DNA from: Pseudomonas sp. A-RE-19
GTDB taxonomy: Bacteria > Pseudomonadota > Gammaproteobacteria > Pseudomonadales > Pseudomonadaceae
Assembly: GCF_019956555.1 (NCBI RefSeq)
Contig: NZ_JAHBDQ010000005.1
Location: forward strand, 62,001 to 126,000
DNA: 64,000 bases
Direction of reading: 5' to 3'
Under the pieces are notes generated by a model. The model was given only the letters and a program-made list of their open reading frames with translations. It was not told where the DNA came from and made no database searches. Shown here piece by piece: positions 27,731 through 37,162 of this stretch; the stretch's first letter is position 1, and each line of letters starts with the position of its first letter. The position numbers were made by a program, and so were the translations under genes.

Positions 27731-27738
27731 GAAGGCCC

Positions 27739-28578
27739 TTACTGGCTGGAAACGGAAGAGGGTGTTTGAGCGGGTGCGGCCGCCGGAAGAAAAAACATCA
27801 CCAGCGCCACCAGCAGATAAATCAGATACGCCCCGAGGGTGCTGACGGTCGGTGCGTCCTGATACCCGAACATGCCAGCCAGCACCGAGCCCAACGGGCC
27901 ATCCATTGGCAGCGTGACGCTGAAGTCGAAGAGCACGGTTTGCAGGTGATTCCACACGCCGGCTTCATGCAGGGCTTGTACTGAATTGGCGAGAATCCCG
28001 GCGGCCACCACCAGGATGAACAGACCGGTCCAGCGAAAGAACGCGCCGAGGTTCAGGCGCATGCTGCCGCTATAGATGAGAAAACCGATGATGATCGCCA
28101 GGATCAAACCGAGCAGGGCACCGATCGGTGCCGCCGGGCCTTCGCTTTGCTGGAACACCGCGAGCAGAAAGAACACCGTTTCCAGGCCTTCCCGGGCCAC
28201 GGCGAAAAACACCATGGCGATCAGCGCGGTGACCTGGTGTTTGGAACCGGTCAACGCATGATCGAGGGAGGCGTGCAGCGAATGCTTGATCGAACGCGCC
28301 ACCTTGCGCATCCAGAACACCATGGAACTGAGGATGCCGACGGCCACCAGACCGACGACGCCTTCAAACAGTTCTTGTTGCTTTTGCGGGAATTCGGCGC
28401 TGACCATTTCCAGGCCACCGCCCACCAGCAGGGCCAAAGCGACGGCGAGGAATACGCCGATCCATACGGCAGGCATCCATTGACCGCGACCGGTCTGCTT
28501 GAGGTAGCTGGCGATGATGCCAACGATCAGCGCGGCTTCAATGCCTTCGCGCAGCATGATCAGAAAAGGAACGAGCAT
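27739..28578 (-). CDS. efeU: Ferrous/ferric iron permease EfeU (FTR1 family)
   Basis: The 279-residue inner-membrane protein has seven hydrophobic helices and both FTR1 iron motifs: REGIEAALIVG in helix 1 and AREGLETVFFL in the middle. It is the first gene of the efe operon. A Fur-box-like sequence lies 41-59 bp upstream of its ATG, so the operon should be repressed when iron is sufficient. Confidence 0.94.
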   Translation of the reverse strand: MLVPFLIMLREGIEAALIVGIIASYLKQTGRGQWMPAVWIGVFLAVALALLVGGGLEMVSAEFPQKQQELFEGVVGLVAVGILSSMVFWMRKVARSIKHSLHASLDHALTGSKHQVTALIAMVFFAVAREGLETVFFLLAVFQQSEGPAAPIGALLGLILAIIIGFLIYSGSMRLNLGAFFRWTGLFILVVAAGILANSVQALHEAGVWNHLQTVLFDFSVTLPMDGPLGSVLAGMFGYQDAPTVSTLGAYLIYLLVALVMFFLPAAAPAQTPSSVSSQ

Positions 28579-28618
28579 TCAGCACCGGAGGGGAACTAGA
28601 TAGGGTGCTAAGTTGTAG

Positions 28619-28637
28619 CATAATGACACTCATTCGC
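28619..28637 (-). promoter_or_regulatory. Fur box before efeU
   Basis: CATAATGACACTCATTCGC matches about 14 of the 19 positions of the Fur consensus GATAATGATAATCATTATC, including the central AATGA-NNN-TCATT symmetry. Its location 41 bp upstream of the iron-uptake operon supports it. The rest of the 310-bp gap to the AraC gene holds a REPIN and the AraC promoter region. Confidence 0.75.
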
Positions 28638-28726
28638 ATATGTAAGGCATTGGTATTTAGCTGAACCTAAGCTGAACAACCCTCGAGTTCATGGTAAGCA
28701 CCTTTTTGAGACCGACACCCATCTAA

Positions 28727-28816
28727 TGTGGGAGCGGGCTTGCTCGCGAAAGCGGTGTGTCAGACGACATCAATGTTGACTGTTATGGCCCCTTCGCGAG
28801 CAAGCCCGCTCCCACA
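28727..28816. repeat. REPIN, GC-rich family
   Basis: Exact 24-bp inverted arms (28727-28750, 28793-28816) contain GTGGGAGCGGGCTTGCTCGC. It is in the divergent gap between efeU and the AraC-family gene. Confidence 0.93.
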
Positions 28817-28888
28817 GGGATCTGCGCCGGGTTAATGGCTGCGCTAATATGCCCACCACTTAAACAAGAACAAGGCTCGCCACGGTCA

Positions 28889-29905
28889 ATGTCGGAAAAA
28901 GACACCATCTCCATTCAACTGGTGCGTGAAGCGCTGTTGCAAAGTTGCGCCCCGGGCGCTGCCACCGAAGAGGTGTTGAACAAGGTCGGCATCGATCCGA
29001 CGCTGCTGGATACCTCCGACGCCCGTGTCCCGGCCACCGCCTATGCGCGGTTGTGGCGCTTGCTGGCCCGGCGCGAAGACGATGAGTTTTTTGGCATGGA
29101 CCCGCGCAAGCTCAAGTCCGGCAGCCTGGAGTTTCTGTGTCGTTGCTCGATGGTTCAGCCGAGCCTGGCCGCCGGGTTGACTTCGGGCCTGAGCTTTCTG
29201 TCGTTGATGCTCGAACACCTGCCCGCGCAACTGGTTCGTCAGCAAAGCCTGGCGGAAATCGTCCTGCTGGAGGACGACGAAGAGCCGCGTCGTGCCTTCA
29301 CCTACTTCACTTACTGGATGATCGTGCACGGCGTGGCCTGCTGGCTGGCGGGGCGGCGGATTCCGATCCTGGCCATCGAGTTGCGCTGCTCGGCGCCGGA
29401 CTTTTGCGATGACTACCGGGTGATGTTCTCCGAGAACCTGCGGTTCGACCGGCCGCGCACGCGGATGATTTTCTCGGCCGATTGCCTGGATTTGCCGATC
29501 AAGCGCAGCCCTGAAGAGCTCAAGCGATTCCTCGCTCATGCGCCGGCAAACATTCTGGTCAAGTATCGCGACCCCGAGAGCCTGGCCAGCCGGATCAAAC
29601 ACGATCTGCGGCAACTGCCTGCCGAGCATTGGCCGGAAACCGAGGCGCTGGCGCAGCAACTGTGCATGTCGGCCTCGACCCTGCGCCGACGCCTTGCCGA
29701 AGAGGGCCAGACGTATCAGGGGCTCAAGGACAGCGTGCGCAAGGAGTTGGCCATCGTCTGGCTGGCCGAACCGACCATCAGCTTTGCCGAAATCGCCACC
29801 CGCTTGGGGTTTGCCGATGCGAGTTCGTTCTACAAGGCGTTTCGCAAGTGGTCGGGGTCTAATCCGGGGCATTATCGGAGTTTGATTCTTAACGAGGCCG
29901 ACTGA
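28889..29905 (+). CDS. AraC-family transcriptional regulator
   Basis: The 338-residue protein starts at ATG 28889 (MSEKDTISIQLVREALLQSC); an in-frame extension upstream to 28757 is REPIN-encoded and unlikely. The N-terminal half resembles the arabinose-binding-like domain of OruR/ArgR-type AraC regulators (FFGMDPRKLKSGSLEFLCR). The C-terminal about 100 residues form the double helix-turn-helix (SASTLRRRLAEEGQTYQGLK; ATRLGFADASSFYKAFRKWSG). It precedes the branched-chain acyl-CoA operon in the same orientation and may regulate it; this is inferred only from position. Confidence 0.9.
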   Translation: MSEKDTISIQLVREALLQSCAPGAATEEVLNKVGIDPTLLDTSDARVPATAYARLWRLLARREDDEFFGMDPRKLKSGSLEFLCRCSMVQPSLAAGLTSGLSFLSLMLEHLPAQLVRQQSLAEIVLLEDDEEPRRAFTYFTYWMIVHGVACWLAGRRIPILAIELRCSAPDFCDDYRVMFSENLRFDRPRTRMIFSADCLDLPIKRSPEELKRFLAHAPANILVKYRDPESLASRIKHDLRQLPAEHWPETEALAQQLCMSASTLRRRLAEEGQTYQGLKDSVRKELAIVWLAEPTISFAEIATRLGFADASSFYKAFRKWSGSNPGHYRSLILNEAD

Positions 29906-29934
29906 TCCGAGGTCTCTGTCGTCGGGAAGGATGC

Positions 29935-30028
29935 CATCGCGAGCAGGCTCGCTCCCACATTGGATCTGCGGTTTGAACTCTCTCTATGCCACACCCAAAT
30001 CCCTGTGGGAGCGAGCCTGCTCGCGATG
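29935..30028. repeat. REPIN, GC-rich family
   Basis: Exact 25-bp inverted arms (29935-29959, 30004-30028) contain CGCGAGCAGGCTCGCTCCCAC. It separates the AraC gene from the acyl-CoA operon; the remaining 150 bp before 30181 should carry the operon promoter. Confidence 0.93.
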
Positions 30029-30180
30029 AGGCCCTCTCAGGCACCGCACCGCTGAACCTTGGCCAAACCAGTCACACAACTTGATAACTTTGACCATTGT
30101 CCCGCTCCCCGCGCAGAGCGAGTATTTCCCTGTTGATTACGGTTCCCCCAACCTAATAAAAACACAGAGGGATTCTGGCA

Positions 30181-31845
30181 ATGCGCGATTACCTGTCTGC
30201 CACTTCACAGTTCAATTATCAGCACACCGTCGATGCCGCGCTCACCGGGTCGTTGAGCGCGCTCAACGCCTGCGTCGAATGTTGCGACCGGCATGCCTTG
30301 CCGGGGCGCATCGCGCTGTTCTGGGAAGGCCGCGATGGCGCCAGCGCGACCTACACCTTCAGCGACTTGCAGGACAAAGCCGCGCGGTTTGCCAATTTCC
30401 TGCTGGCCCAGGGCGTGAAGAAGGGCGATAAAGTCGCCGGCCTCTTGCCCCGCAATATCGAATTACTGATCACTGTGTTCGCCACCTGGCGCATCGGCGC
30501 GGTCTATCAGCCGCTGTTCACGGCTTTCGGCCCCAAAGCCATCGAACATCGCCTCAACAGCTCCGGCGCCGCCGTCGTGGTGACCGATGCGGTCAATCGC
30601 CCGAAACTCGCTGAAGTAGCCGACTGCCCGACCATCGTCACCGTTGGCGGCCCCAAAGGGCAGGGCATCGTGCGTGGCGATTTCAGTTTCTGGGCCGAAC
30701 TGGCCAATTATTCTTCCGAGTGCGAACCGGTATTGCTGACCGGCGAAGACCCGTTCCTGCTGATGTTCACCTCGGGCACCACCGGCCCGTCGAAAGCGCT
30801 GTCGGTGCCGCTCAAGGCTATCGTCGCGTTCCAGAGTTACACCCGTGACGCGGTGGACCTGCGTCCCGAAGACGCGTTCTGGAACGTCGCCGATCCGGGC
30901 TGGGCCTACGGCATTTATTTCGGTGTCACCGGGCCGATGTCGATGGGGCATCCGATTACTTTTTACGATGGCCCGTTCACCCTCGAAAGCACCTGCCGGG
31001 TGATCAACAAATACGGGATCACCAACCTCACTGGTTCACCGACGGCCTACCGCCTGCTGATTGCCGGTGGCGATGAATTCGCCCGTTCGATCAAGGGCAA
31101 GCTGCGCATCGTCAGCAGCGCCGGCGAGCCGCTGAACCCGGAAGTGATCCGCTGGTTCGCCGATAACCTCGGCGTGGTGATTCATGACCATTACGGGCAG
31201 ACCGAGCTGGGCATGGTCCTGTGCAATCACCATGGTCTGGAGCATCCGATCCACATGGGAGCAGCCGGTTTTGCTTCGCCGGGCCACCGCATCGTGGTGC
31301 TCGACGACGAATACCAAGAACTGGGCGTCGGCCAGCCAGGCATTCTGGCCATCGACCGCACCCAGTCGCCGATGTGCTGGTTTGGCGGCTACGAAGGTGC
31401 GCCGACCAAGGCCTTCGTCGGCAACTATTACCTGAGCGGCGATACCGTGGAGTGGAACCCGGACGGCAGCATCAGCTTCGTCGGCCGCAGCGATGACGTG
31501 ATTACCACCTCCGGCTACCGCGTCGGCCCGTTCGACGTCGAAAGCGCGCTGATCGAACACCCGGCGGTGGTCGAAGCCGCGGTGATCGGCAAACCCGATC
31601 CGGAGCGCACCGAGCTGGTGAAAGCCTTCGTCGTGCTCAGCCCGCAATACCGTGCCGAACCTGCGCTCGCCGAAGAGCTGCGCCAACACGTGCGCAAGCG
31701 TCTGGCGGCGCACGCGTACCCCCGTGAAATCGAATTTGTCAGCGAGTTGCCGAAAACCCCAAGCGGCAAATTGCAGCGCTTTATCTTGCGCAACCAGGAA
31801 ATCGCCAAGGCTCAAGAGGCCGCCGCGAAGAACGTTTCAGCTTGA
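30181..31845 (+). CDS. AMP-binding short/branched-chain acyl-CoA synthetase
   Basis: The 554-residue adenylate-forming enzyme has the phosphate-binding loop [12 protein letters not shown] near residue 200, [10 protein letters not shown] near 340, [13 protein letters not shown] near 440 and the catalytic Lys in TPSGKLQRF near the C-terminus. It activates a carboxylic acid with ATP and CoA. It opens a five-gene set (synthetase, SDR, thiolase, acyl-CoA dehydrogenase, enoyl-CoA hydratase) with the order of P. putida PP_2213-PP_2217 as I recall it, linked to isoleucine and 2-methylbutyrate use. A GAGGGA ribosome site precedes the ATG. Confidence 0.9.
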   Translation: MRDYLSATSQFNYQHTVDAALTGSLSALNACVECCDRHALPGRIALFWEGRDGASATYTFSDLQDKAARFANFLLAQGVKKGDKVAGLLPRNIELLITVFATWRIGAVYQPLFTAFGPKAIEHRLNSSGAAVVVTDAVNRPKLAEVADCPTIVTVGGPKGQGIVRGDFSFWAELANYSSECEPVLLTGEDPFLLMFTSGTTGPSKALSVPLKAIVAFQSYTRDAVDLRPEDAFWNVADPGWAYGIYFGVTGPMSMGHPITFYDGPFTLESTCRVINKYGITNLTGSPTAYRLLIAGGDEFARSIKGKLRIVSSAGEPLNPEVIRWFADNLGVVIHDHYGQTELGMVLCNHHGLEHPIHMGAAGFASPGHRIVVLDDEYQELGVGQPGILAIDRTQSPMCWFGGYEGAPTKAFVGNYYLSGDTVEWNPDGSISFVGRSDDVITTSGYRVGPFDVESALIEHPAVVEAAVIGKPDPERTELVKAFVVLSPQYRAEPALAEELRQHVRKRLAAHAYPREIEFVSELPKTPSGKLQRFILRNQEIAKAQEAAAKNVSA

Positions 31846-31861
31846 ATCCAAGGAAACAATG

Positions 31862-32623
31862 ATGCAGATCGAAAACAAGGTTTTTCTCGTCACCGGTGGT
31901 GCGTCCGGCCTCGGTGCCGCCACTGCTGAAATGCTGGTGGCTGCTGGCGCCAAAGTGATGCTGGTGGACATGAACGCCGAAGCCGTCGCGGCCCAGGCTG
32001 CACGTCTCGGCGCGCAAAGTGTGGTGGCGGATATCAGCAATGAAGCGGCGGCCGAGGCTGCGGTGCAAGCGACGGTCAAAGCGTTCGGCGGCCTCAATGG
32101 TCTGGTCAATTGCGCCGGCATCGTCCGTGGCGAGAAGATCCTCGGCAAGAACGGCCCCCACGCATTGGCCAGTTTCAGCCAGGTGATCAACGTCAATCTG
32201 ATCGGCAGTTTCAACATGCTGCGTCTGGCGGCGGCAGCCATCGCCGAAACCGAAGCCAATGAAGAGGGCGAGCGCGGGGTGATCATCAACACCGCTTCGG
32301 CCGCAGCTTTCGACGGCCAGATCGGCCAGGCCGCGTATTCGGCTTCGAAAGGCGCGATCGCCAGCCTGACCTTGCCCGCTGCCCGTGAACTGGCACGTTT
32401 CGGCATCCGCGTGATGACCATCGCACCGGGCATTTTCGAAACACCGATGATGGCCGGCATGACCCCGCAAGTGCGCGAATCCCTGGCCGCTGGCGTGCCG
32501 TTTCCACCGCGCCTGGGCAAGCCGAGCGAGTACGCCGCGCTGGTCAGGCATATCATAGAAAACAGCATGCTCAACGGCGAGGTGATCCGTCTCGACGGTG
32601 CCTTGCGCATGGCCGCCAAATAA
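31862..32623 (+). CDS. SDR 3-hydroxyacyl-CoA dehydrogenase (HSD17B10-like, 3-hydroxy-2-methylbutyryl-CoA dehydrogenase)
   Basis: The protein is about 253 residues; two adjacent ATGs (31859, 31862) follow an AAGGAA site, and the second has better spacing. The short-chain dehydrogenase signatures are the cofactor motif TGGASGLG, then NCAGI, and the catalytic YSASK. The sequence closely follows type II 3-hydroxyacyl-CoA dehydrogenases ([34 protein letters not shown]). It should oxidise 3-hydroxy-2-methylbutyryl-CoA to 2-methylacetoacetyl-CoA with NAD. It lies 16 bp after the synthetase and 12 bp before the thiolase. Confidence 0.93.
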   Translation: MQIENKVFLVTGGASGLGAATAEMLVAAGAKVMLVDMNAEAVAAQAARLGAQSVVADISNEAAAEAAVQATVKAFGGLNGLVNCAGIVRGEKILGKNGPHALASFSQVINVNLIGSFNMLRLAAAAIAETEANEEGERGVIINTASAAAFDGQIGQAAYSASKGAIASLTLPAARELARFGIRVMTIAPGIFETPMMAGMTPQVRESLAAGVPFPPRLGKPSEYAALVRHIIENSMLNGEVIRLDGALRMAAK

Positions 32624-32635
32624 GGAGGATTTGTC

Positions 32636-33829
32636 ATGACACTGTCCAACGATCCGATTGTTATTGTCAGCGCCGTCCGCACCCCGATGGGCGGTTTCCA
32701 GGGTGATCTGAAAAGCCTGACCGCGCCACAACTGGGCGCGGCAGCGATTCGTGCTGCCGTCGAACGCGCCGGTATCGCCCCTGAGTCCGTAGAAGAAGTG
32801 CTGTTCGGCTGCGTACTCTCCGCCGGCCTCGGCCAGGCCCCGGCGCGGCAAGCGGCTCTGGGCGCCGGGCTGGATAAATCGACCCGCTGCACGACGCTGA
32901 ACAAAATGTGCGGCTCGGGCATGGAAGCCACGATCCTGGCCCACGACATGCTGATCGCCGGCAGTGCCGATGTGGTGGTCGCTGGCGGTATGGAAAGCAT
33001 GTCCAACGCGCCATACCTGCTGGACCGCGCCCGCAGCGGTTACCGCATGGGCCATGGTCGGGTGCTCGATCACATGTTCCTCGACGGTCTTGAAGACGCC
33101 TATGACAAGGGCCGCTTGATGGGCACCTTTGCCGAGGATTGCGCCGAAACCAACGGCTTCAGCCGCGAAGATCAGGACGCGTTTGCCATTGCTTCGACCA
33201 CCCGCGCCCAACAGGCGATCAAGGACGGCAGTTTCGACGCCGAGATCGTGCCGCTGCAGGTGACGGTCGGCAAAGAGCAGGTGCTGATCAGCCACGACGA
33301 ACAGCCACCGAAAGCCAAGCTGGACAAGATTGCCTCGCTGAAACCGGCGTTCCGCGACGGCGGCACCGTGACGGCGGCGAACTCCAGCTCGATCTCCGAC
33401 GGCGCGGCGGCGCTGGTGCTGATGCGCCGCTCCGAAGCCGAGAAACAAGGCCTGAAACCATTGGCGGTGATTCACGGCCATGCCGCGTTTGCCGACACGC
33501 CGGGGCTGTTCCCGGTGGCTCCGGTGGGCGCGATCAAGAAGCTGATGAAGAAAACCGGCTGGTCCCTGGACGAAGTCGAGTTGTTCGAAGTCAACGAAGC
33601 CTTTGCGGTGGTCAGTCTGGTGACCATGACCAAACTGGAAATCCCCCACGAGAAGATCAACGTCCACGGCGGTGCCTGCGCCTTGGGCCACCCGATCGGT
33701 GCGTCCGGCGCGCGGATCCTCGTGACTTTGCTCTCGGCCCTGCGCCAGAAAGGCCTGAAGCGCGGTGTTGCAGCGATCTGCATCGGCGGCGGTGAAGCGA
33801 CGGCCATGGCTGTGGAATGCCTGTACTGA
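32636..33829 (+). CDS. Acetyl-CoA C-acyltransferase (thiolase, FadAx-like)
   Basis: The 397-residue thiolase has nucleophile Cys in LNKMCGSGMEA (about residue 88), the His of GGACALGHPIGASGAR near 350 and the second Cys in CIGGGEATA near 380. A strong AAGGAGG site lies 7 nt upstream. In this context it most likely splits 2-methylacetoacetyl-CoA into acetyl-CoA and propionyl-CoA, the last step of the isoleucine branch. Confidence 0.93.
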   Translation: MTLSNDPIVIVSAVRTPMGGFQGDLKSLTAPQLGAAAIRAAVERAGIAPESVEEVLFGCVLSAGLGQAPARQAALGAGLDKSTRCTTLNKMCGSGMEATILAHDMLIAGSADVVVAGGMESMSNAPYLLDRARSGYRMGHGRVLDHMFLDGLEDAYDKGRLMGTFAEDCAETNGFSREDQDAFAIASTTRAQQAIKDGSFDAEIVPLQVTVGKEQVLISHDEQPPKAKLDKIASLKPAFRDGGTVTAANSSSISDGAAALVLMRRSEAEKQGLKPLAVIHGHAAFADTPGLFPVAPVGAIKKLMKKTGWSLDEVELFEVNEAFAVVSLVTMTKLEIPHEKINVHGGACALGHPIGASGARILVTLLSALRQKGLKRGVAAICIGGGEATAMAVECLY

Positions 33830-33876
33830 GGCCCGCATGGTTTCCTACGGGGGCAATTACATTTTAAGGACTTGGC

Positions 33877-35004
33877 ATGATTCCCAATGACGAACAACTT
33901 CAGATCAGCGACGCGGCCCGGCAGTTTGCCCAGGAACGGCTGAAACCGTTCGCCGCCGAATGGGACCGTGAACATCGCTTCCCCAAAGAAGCCATCGGCG
34001 AGATGGCCGACCTGGGCTTTTTCGGCATGCTGGTGCCGGAGCAGTGGGGCGGTTGCGACACCGGTTACCTGGCCTACGCCATGGCCCTGGAAGAAATCGC
34101 TGCCGGCGATGGCGCCTGCTCGACCATCATGAGCGTGCACAACTCGGTGGGTTGCGTGCCGATCCTCAAGTTCGGCAACGACGACCAGAAAGAGCGCTTC
34201 CTCAAACCACTGGCCAGCGGCACGATGCTCGGTGCGTTTGCGTTGACCGAACCGCAAGCCGGCTCCGACGCCAGCAGCCTGAAAACCCGTGCCCGGCTCG
34301 ATGGCGATCACTACGTGCTCAACGGCTGCAAGCAGTTCATCACCTCCGGGCAAAACGCCGGGGTGGTGATTGTGTTTGCGGTGACTGACCCGAGTGCCGG
34401 CAAGCGCGGGATCACGGCGCTGATCGTGCCCACCGATTCGCCGGGCTATAAAGTCGCGCGAGTCGAAGACAAGCTCGGTCAGCATGCTTCCGATACCTGC
34501 CAGATTCTCTTTGAGGATGTGAAAGTCCCGGTGGCCAATCGACTGGGTGAGGAGGGTGAAGGTTACAAGATCGCCCTGGCCAACCTCGAAGGCGGGCGCG
34601 TCGGCATCGCCTCGCAATCGGTGGGCATGGCCCGCGCCGCGTTTGAAGCGGCCCGCGACTATGCCCGTGAACGCGAGAGCTTCGGCAAGCCGATCATCGA
34701 ACACCAGGCGGTAGCGTTTCGCCTGGCAGACATGGCGACCCAGATCGCTGTGGCCCGGCAGATGGTGCATTACGCGGCGGCATTGCGCGACAGCGGCAAA
34801 CCGGCGCTGGTGGAAGCGTCCATGGCCAAGCTGTTCGCTTCGGAGATGGCCGAGAAGGTCTGCTCCTCGGCGTTGCAAACCCTTGGCGGTTACGGTTACC
34901 TGAACGACTTCCCGCTGGAGCGGATCTACCGCGACGTGCGGGTGTGCCAGATCTATGAAGGTACCAGCGATATTCAGCGCATGGTCATCTCACGCAATCT
35001 TTAA
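33877..35004 (+). CDS. Acyl-CoA dehydrogenase (2-methylbutyryl-CoA type inferred)
   Basis: The 375-residue protein has the flavin-site motif [15 protein letters not shown] and the catalytic Glu motif [13 protein letters not shown] near the C-terminus, as in short/branched-chain acyl-CoA dehydrogenases. In the operon it would oxidise 2-methylbutyryl-CoA to tiglyl-CoA, passing electrons to ETF. Substrate choice is inferred from the neighbours. A REP element separates it from the hydratase gene. Confidence 0.92.
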   Translation: MIPNDEQLQISDAARQFAQERLKPFAAEWDREHRFPKEAIGEMADLGFFGMLVPEQWGGCDTGYLAYAMALEEIAAGDGACSTIMSVHNSVGCVPILKFGNDDQKERFLKPLASGTMLGAFALTEPQAGSDASSLKTRARLDGDHYVLNGCKQFITSGQNAGVVIVFAVTDPSAGKRGITALIVPTDSPGYKVARVEDKLGQHASDTCQILFEDVKVPVANRLGEEGEGYKIALANLEGGRVGIASQSVGMARAAFEAARDYARERESFGKPIIEHQAVAFRLADMATQIAVARQMVHYAAALRDSGKPALVEASMAKLFASEMAEKVCSSALQTLGGYGYLNDFPLERIYRDVRVCQIYEGTSDIQRMVISRNL

Positions 35005-35013
35005 GAATGAACC

Positions 35014-35105
35014 TGTAGGAGCTGTCGAGTGAAACGAGGCTGCGATCTTTTGATGTTGTTTTTAAAGAGCAAGATCAAAAGATCGCAGCCTTCGGCAGCT
35101 CCTAC
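35014..35105. repeat. REP pair, CTGCCGAAGGCTGCGATC family (left arm degenerate)
   Basis: The right arm (about 35073-35105) is canonical. The left arm from 35014 reads GAGCTGTCGAGTGAAACGAGGCTGCGATC, i.e. the family core carrying an internal change. It lies inside the operon between the dehydrogenase and hydratase genes. Confidence 0.85.
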
Positions 35106-35135
35106 GGAGGATCGAGTGTTTATCAGGAGTCATCT

Positions 35136-35909
35136 ATGAATTACGAAACGATTTTGCTGGAAACACACGGCCGTGTGGGCCTGGTCACCCTCAACCGCCC
35201 GCAAGCCCTGAACGCGTTGAATGCCCAACTTGTCAGCGAATTGAACCACGCCCTTGATGGCCTGGAAGCCGATTCGAACATCGGTTGCATCGTGCTGACC
35301 GGCTCGAAAAAGGCCTTCGCCGCCGGTGCCGACATCAAGGAAATGGCCGAGCTGACCTACCCGCAGATCTACCTCGATGACCTGTTCAGCGACAGCGATC
35401 GTGTGGCCAGCCGCCGCAAGCCGATCATCGCCGCAGTGAACGGTTTCGCCTTGGGCGGTGGTTGTGAATTGGCGTTGATGTGCGACTTCATTCTGGCCGG
35501 CGACAACGCGAAGTTTGGTCAGCCGGAAATCAATCTCGGCGTGCTGCCGGGCATGGGCGGCACCCAGCGCCTGACCCGCGCGGTGGGCAAGGCCAAGGCC
35601 ATGGAAATGTGCCTGAGCGGGCGTTTGATCGATGCGGTGGAAGCGGAGCGTTGCGGGATCGTGGCGCGGATCGTGCCGGCCGATGAGCTATTGGACGAAG
35701 CGCTGAAAGTCGCGGCGCTGATTGCCAAGAAGTCGTTGCCGATTGCAATGATGATCAAGGAAAGCGTCAACCGCGCGTTTGAAGTCAGCCTGTCGGAAGG
35801 CGTGCGTTTTGAGCGTCGAGTGTTCCATGCGGCGTTTGCGACGCAGGATCAGAAGGAAGGGATGGCGGCGTTTATTGCCAAGCGTGAGGCGGAGTTCCAG
35901 GGTAAGTGA
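35136..35909 (+). CDS. Enoyl-CoA hydratase
   Basis: The 257-residue crotonase has both catalytic Glu residues of true hydratases: [13 protein letters not shown] and [13 protein letters not shown]. The oxyanion segment [10 protein letters not shown] is also present. It should hydrate tiglyl-CoA to 3-hydroxy-2-methylbutyryl-CoA. An AGGAG site lies before the ATG. It is the last gene of the plus-strand operon and convergent with the isobutyryl-CoA dehydrogenase gene. Confidence 0.93.
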   Translation: MNYETILLETHGRVGLVTLNRPQALNALNAQLVSELNHALDGLEADSNIGCIVLTGSKKAFAAGADIKEMAELTYPQIYLDDLFSDSDRVASRRKPIIAAVNGFALGGGCELALMCDFILAGDNAKFGQPEINLGVLPGMGGTQRLTRAVGKAKAMEMCLSGRLIDAVEAERCGIVARIVPADELLDEALKVAALIAKKSLPIAMMIKESVNRAFEVSLSEGVRFERRVFHAAFATQDQKEGMAAFIAKREAEFQGK

Positions 35910-35931
35910 TGTAGCGTTCTCACGGACGTCT

Positions 35932-35995
35932 TCGCGGGCAAGCCTCGCTCCTACAAGGATATGCATTCCCCTGTAGGAGCGAGGCTTGCCCGCGA
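35932..35995. repeat. REPIN, GC-rich family
   Basis: Exact 24-bp inverted arms (35932-35955, 35972-35995) contain CGCGGGCAAGCCTCGCTCC, with a 16-bp loop. It is the convergent intergenic element between the two branched-chain operons. Confidence 0.93.
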
Positions 35996-36007
35996 TGCTT
36001 TTAAAGG

Positions 36008-37159
36008 TCACACCAGATAGTTTTTCAACTCCCGGGCAATCACCATCCGCTGTATCTCACTCGACCCTTCATAAATCTGCGTGATCCGCGCATCCCGGTA
36101 GTAGCGCTCCACCGGGTAATCCTCCAGATACCCATACCCGCCATGGATCTGTATCGCCGACGAGCAGACTTTCTCGGCCATCTCCGAGGCAAACAGCTTG
36201 GCCTGTGAGGCCTCCGACAGACACGGTTTACCGGCACTGCGCAACCTGGCGGCATGCAGGATCAGCAAGCGCGCGGCGTTCAAGCGGGTGTGCATGTCGG
36301 CCAGCATATTGGCGATGCTTTGGTGCTCGATGATCGGCTTGTCGAACTGCACACGATCCCGCGCGTAGGCCAGCGCCGCGTCGAACGCCGCCCGGGCGAT
36401 GCCCAAGGCTTGCGCGGCGATGCCAATGCGGCCGCCTTCGAGGTTGGAGAGGGCGATGGCCAGGCCTTTGCCGCGTTCGCCCAGCAGATTGGCCTCGGGA
36501 ACGGTGCAATTGTTCAGGGTGACGGCGCAGGTATCGGAAGCACGGATGCCCATCTTGTGTTCACTGCGGTCGACGATGAAACCCGCGGTTTCGGTCGGCA
36601 CCAGGAACGCCGAGATGCCGCGCTTGCCCAGCTCCGGATCGGTCACGGCGAAGACGATCGCCAGTTTCGCCCGTTTACCGTTGCTGACGAATTGCTTGGC
36701 GCCGTTGATCACCCATTGGCCGTCGCGCAGTTCGGCGCGGGTGCGCAGGTTATGCGCTTCGGAACCGGCCTGGGGTTCGGTGAGGCAGAAGCAACCGATG
36801 GCCTGGCCGCTGGCGAGGTCCGGCAACCATTGCTGTTTCTGCTCTTCGGTGCCGTAGTTGAGCACCGGCCCGCAGCCCACGGAGTTGTGGATGCTCATCA
36901 GTGCGCCAGTGGCGCCGTCACCGGCGGAAATCTCTTCCACCGCCAGCGCATAGGCGACGTAGTCGACATAGGTGCCGCCCCATTCCTCGGGCACCACCAT
37001 GCCCAGCAGACCCAGTTCACCCATCTTCGCCACCAGACCGTCATCGATCCAGCCGGCCTTTTCCCAGGCTTGTGCGTGGGGCGCGATTTCGCCGCGGGCA
37101 AAATCCCGGGCCATGTCGCGGATCATCACTTGTTCTTCGCTCAATTCGATATCGTGCAT
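36008..37159 (-). CDS. Acyl-CoA dehydrogenase (isobutyryl-CoA type inferred)
   Basis: The 383-residue enzyme has [15 protein letters not shown] and the catalytic [14 protein letters not shown]. It is clearly distinct from the dehydrogenase at 33877. It is the second gene after the 3-hydroxyisobutyryl-CoA hydrolase-like gene (3-bp gap, GGAG 7 nt before the ATG), which points to the valine branch: isobutyryl-CoA to methacrylyl-CoA. A fatty-acyl role cannot be excluded. Confidence 0.9.
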   Translation of the reverse strand: MHDIELSEEQVMIRDMARDFARGEIAPHAQAWEKAGWIDDGLVAKMGELGLLGMVVPEEWGGTYVDYVAYALAVEEISAGDGATGALMSIHNSVGCGPVLNYGTEEQKQQWLPDLASGQAIGCFCLTEPQAGSEAHNLRTRAELRDGQWVINGAKQFVSNGKRAKLAIVFAVTDPELGKRGISAFLVPTETAGFIVDRSEHKMGIRASDTCAVTLNNCTVPEANLLGERGKGLAIALSNLEGGRIGIAAQALGIARAAFDAALAYARDRVQFDKPIIEHQSIANMLADMHTRLNAARLLILHAARLRSAGKPCLSEASQAKLFASEMAEKVCSSAIQIHGGYGYLEDYPVERYYRDARITQIYEGSSEIQRMVIARELKNYLV

Positions 37160-37162
37160 GGC

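Noticed and set aside
28757..28888. Longer AraC reading frame starting upstream at 28757
   Set aside because: The extra residues are translated from a REPIN arm (FASKPAPT type) and there is a good methionine start at 28889.
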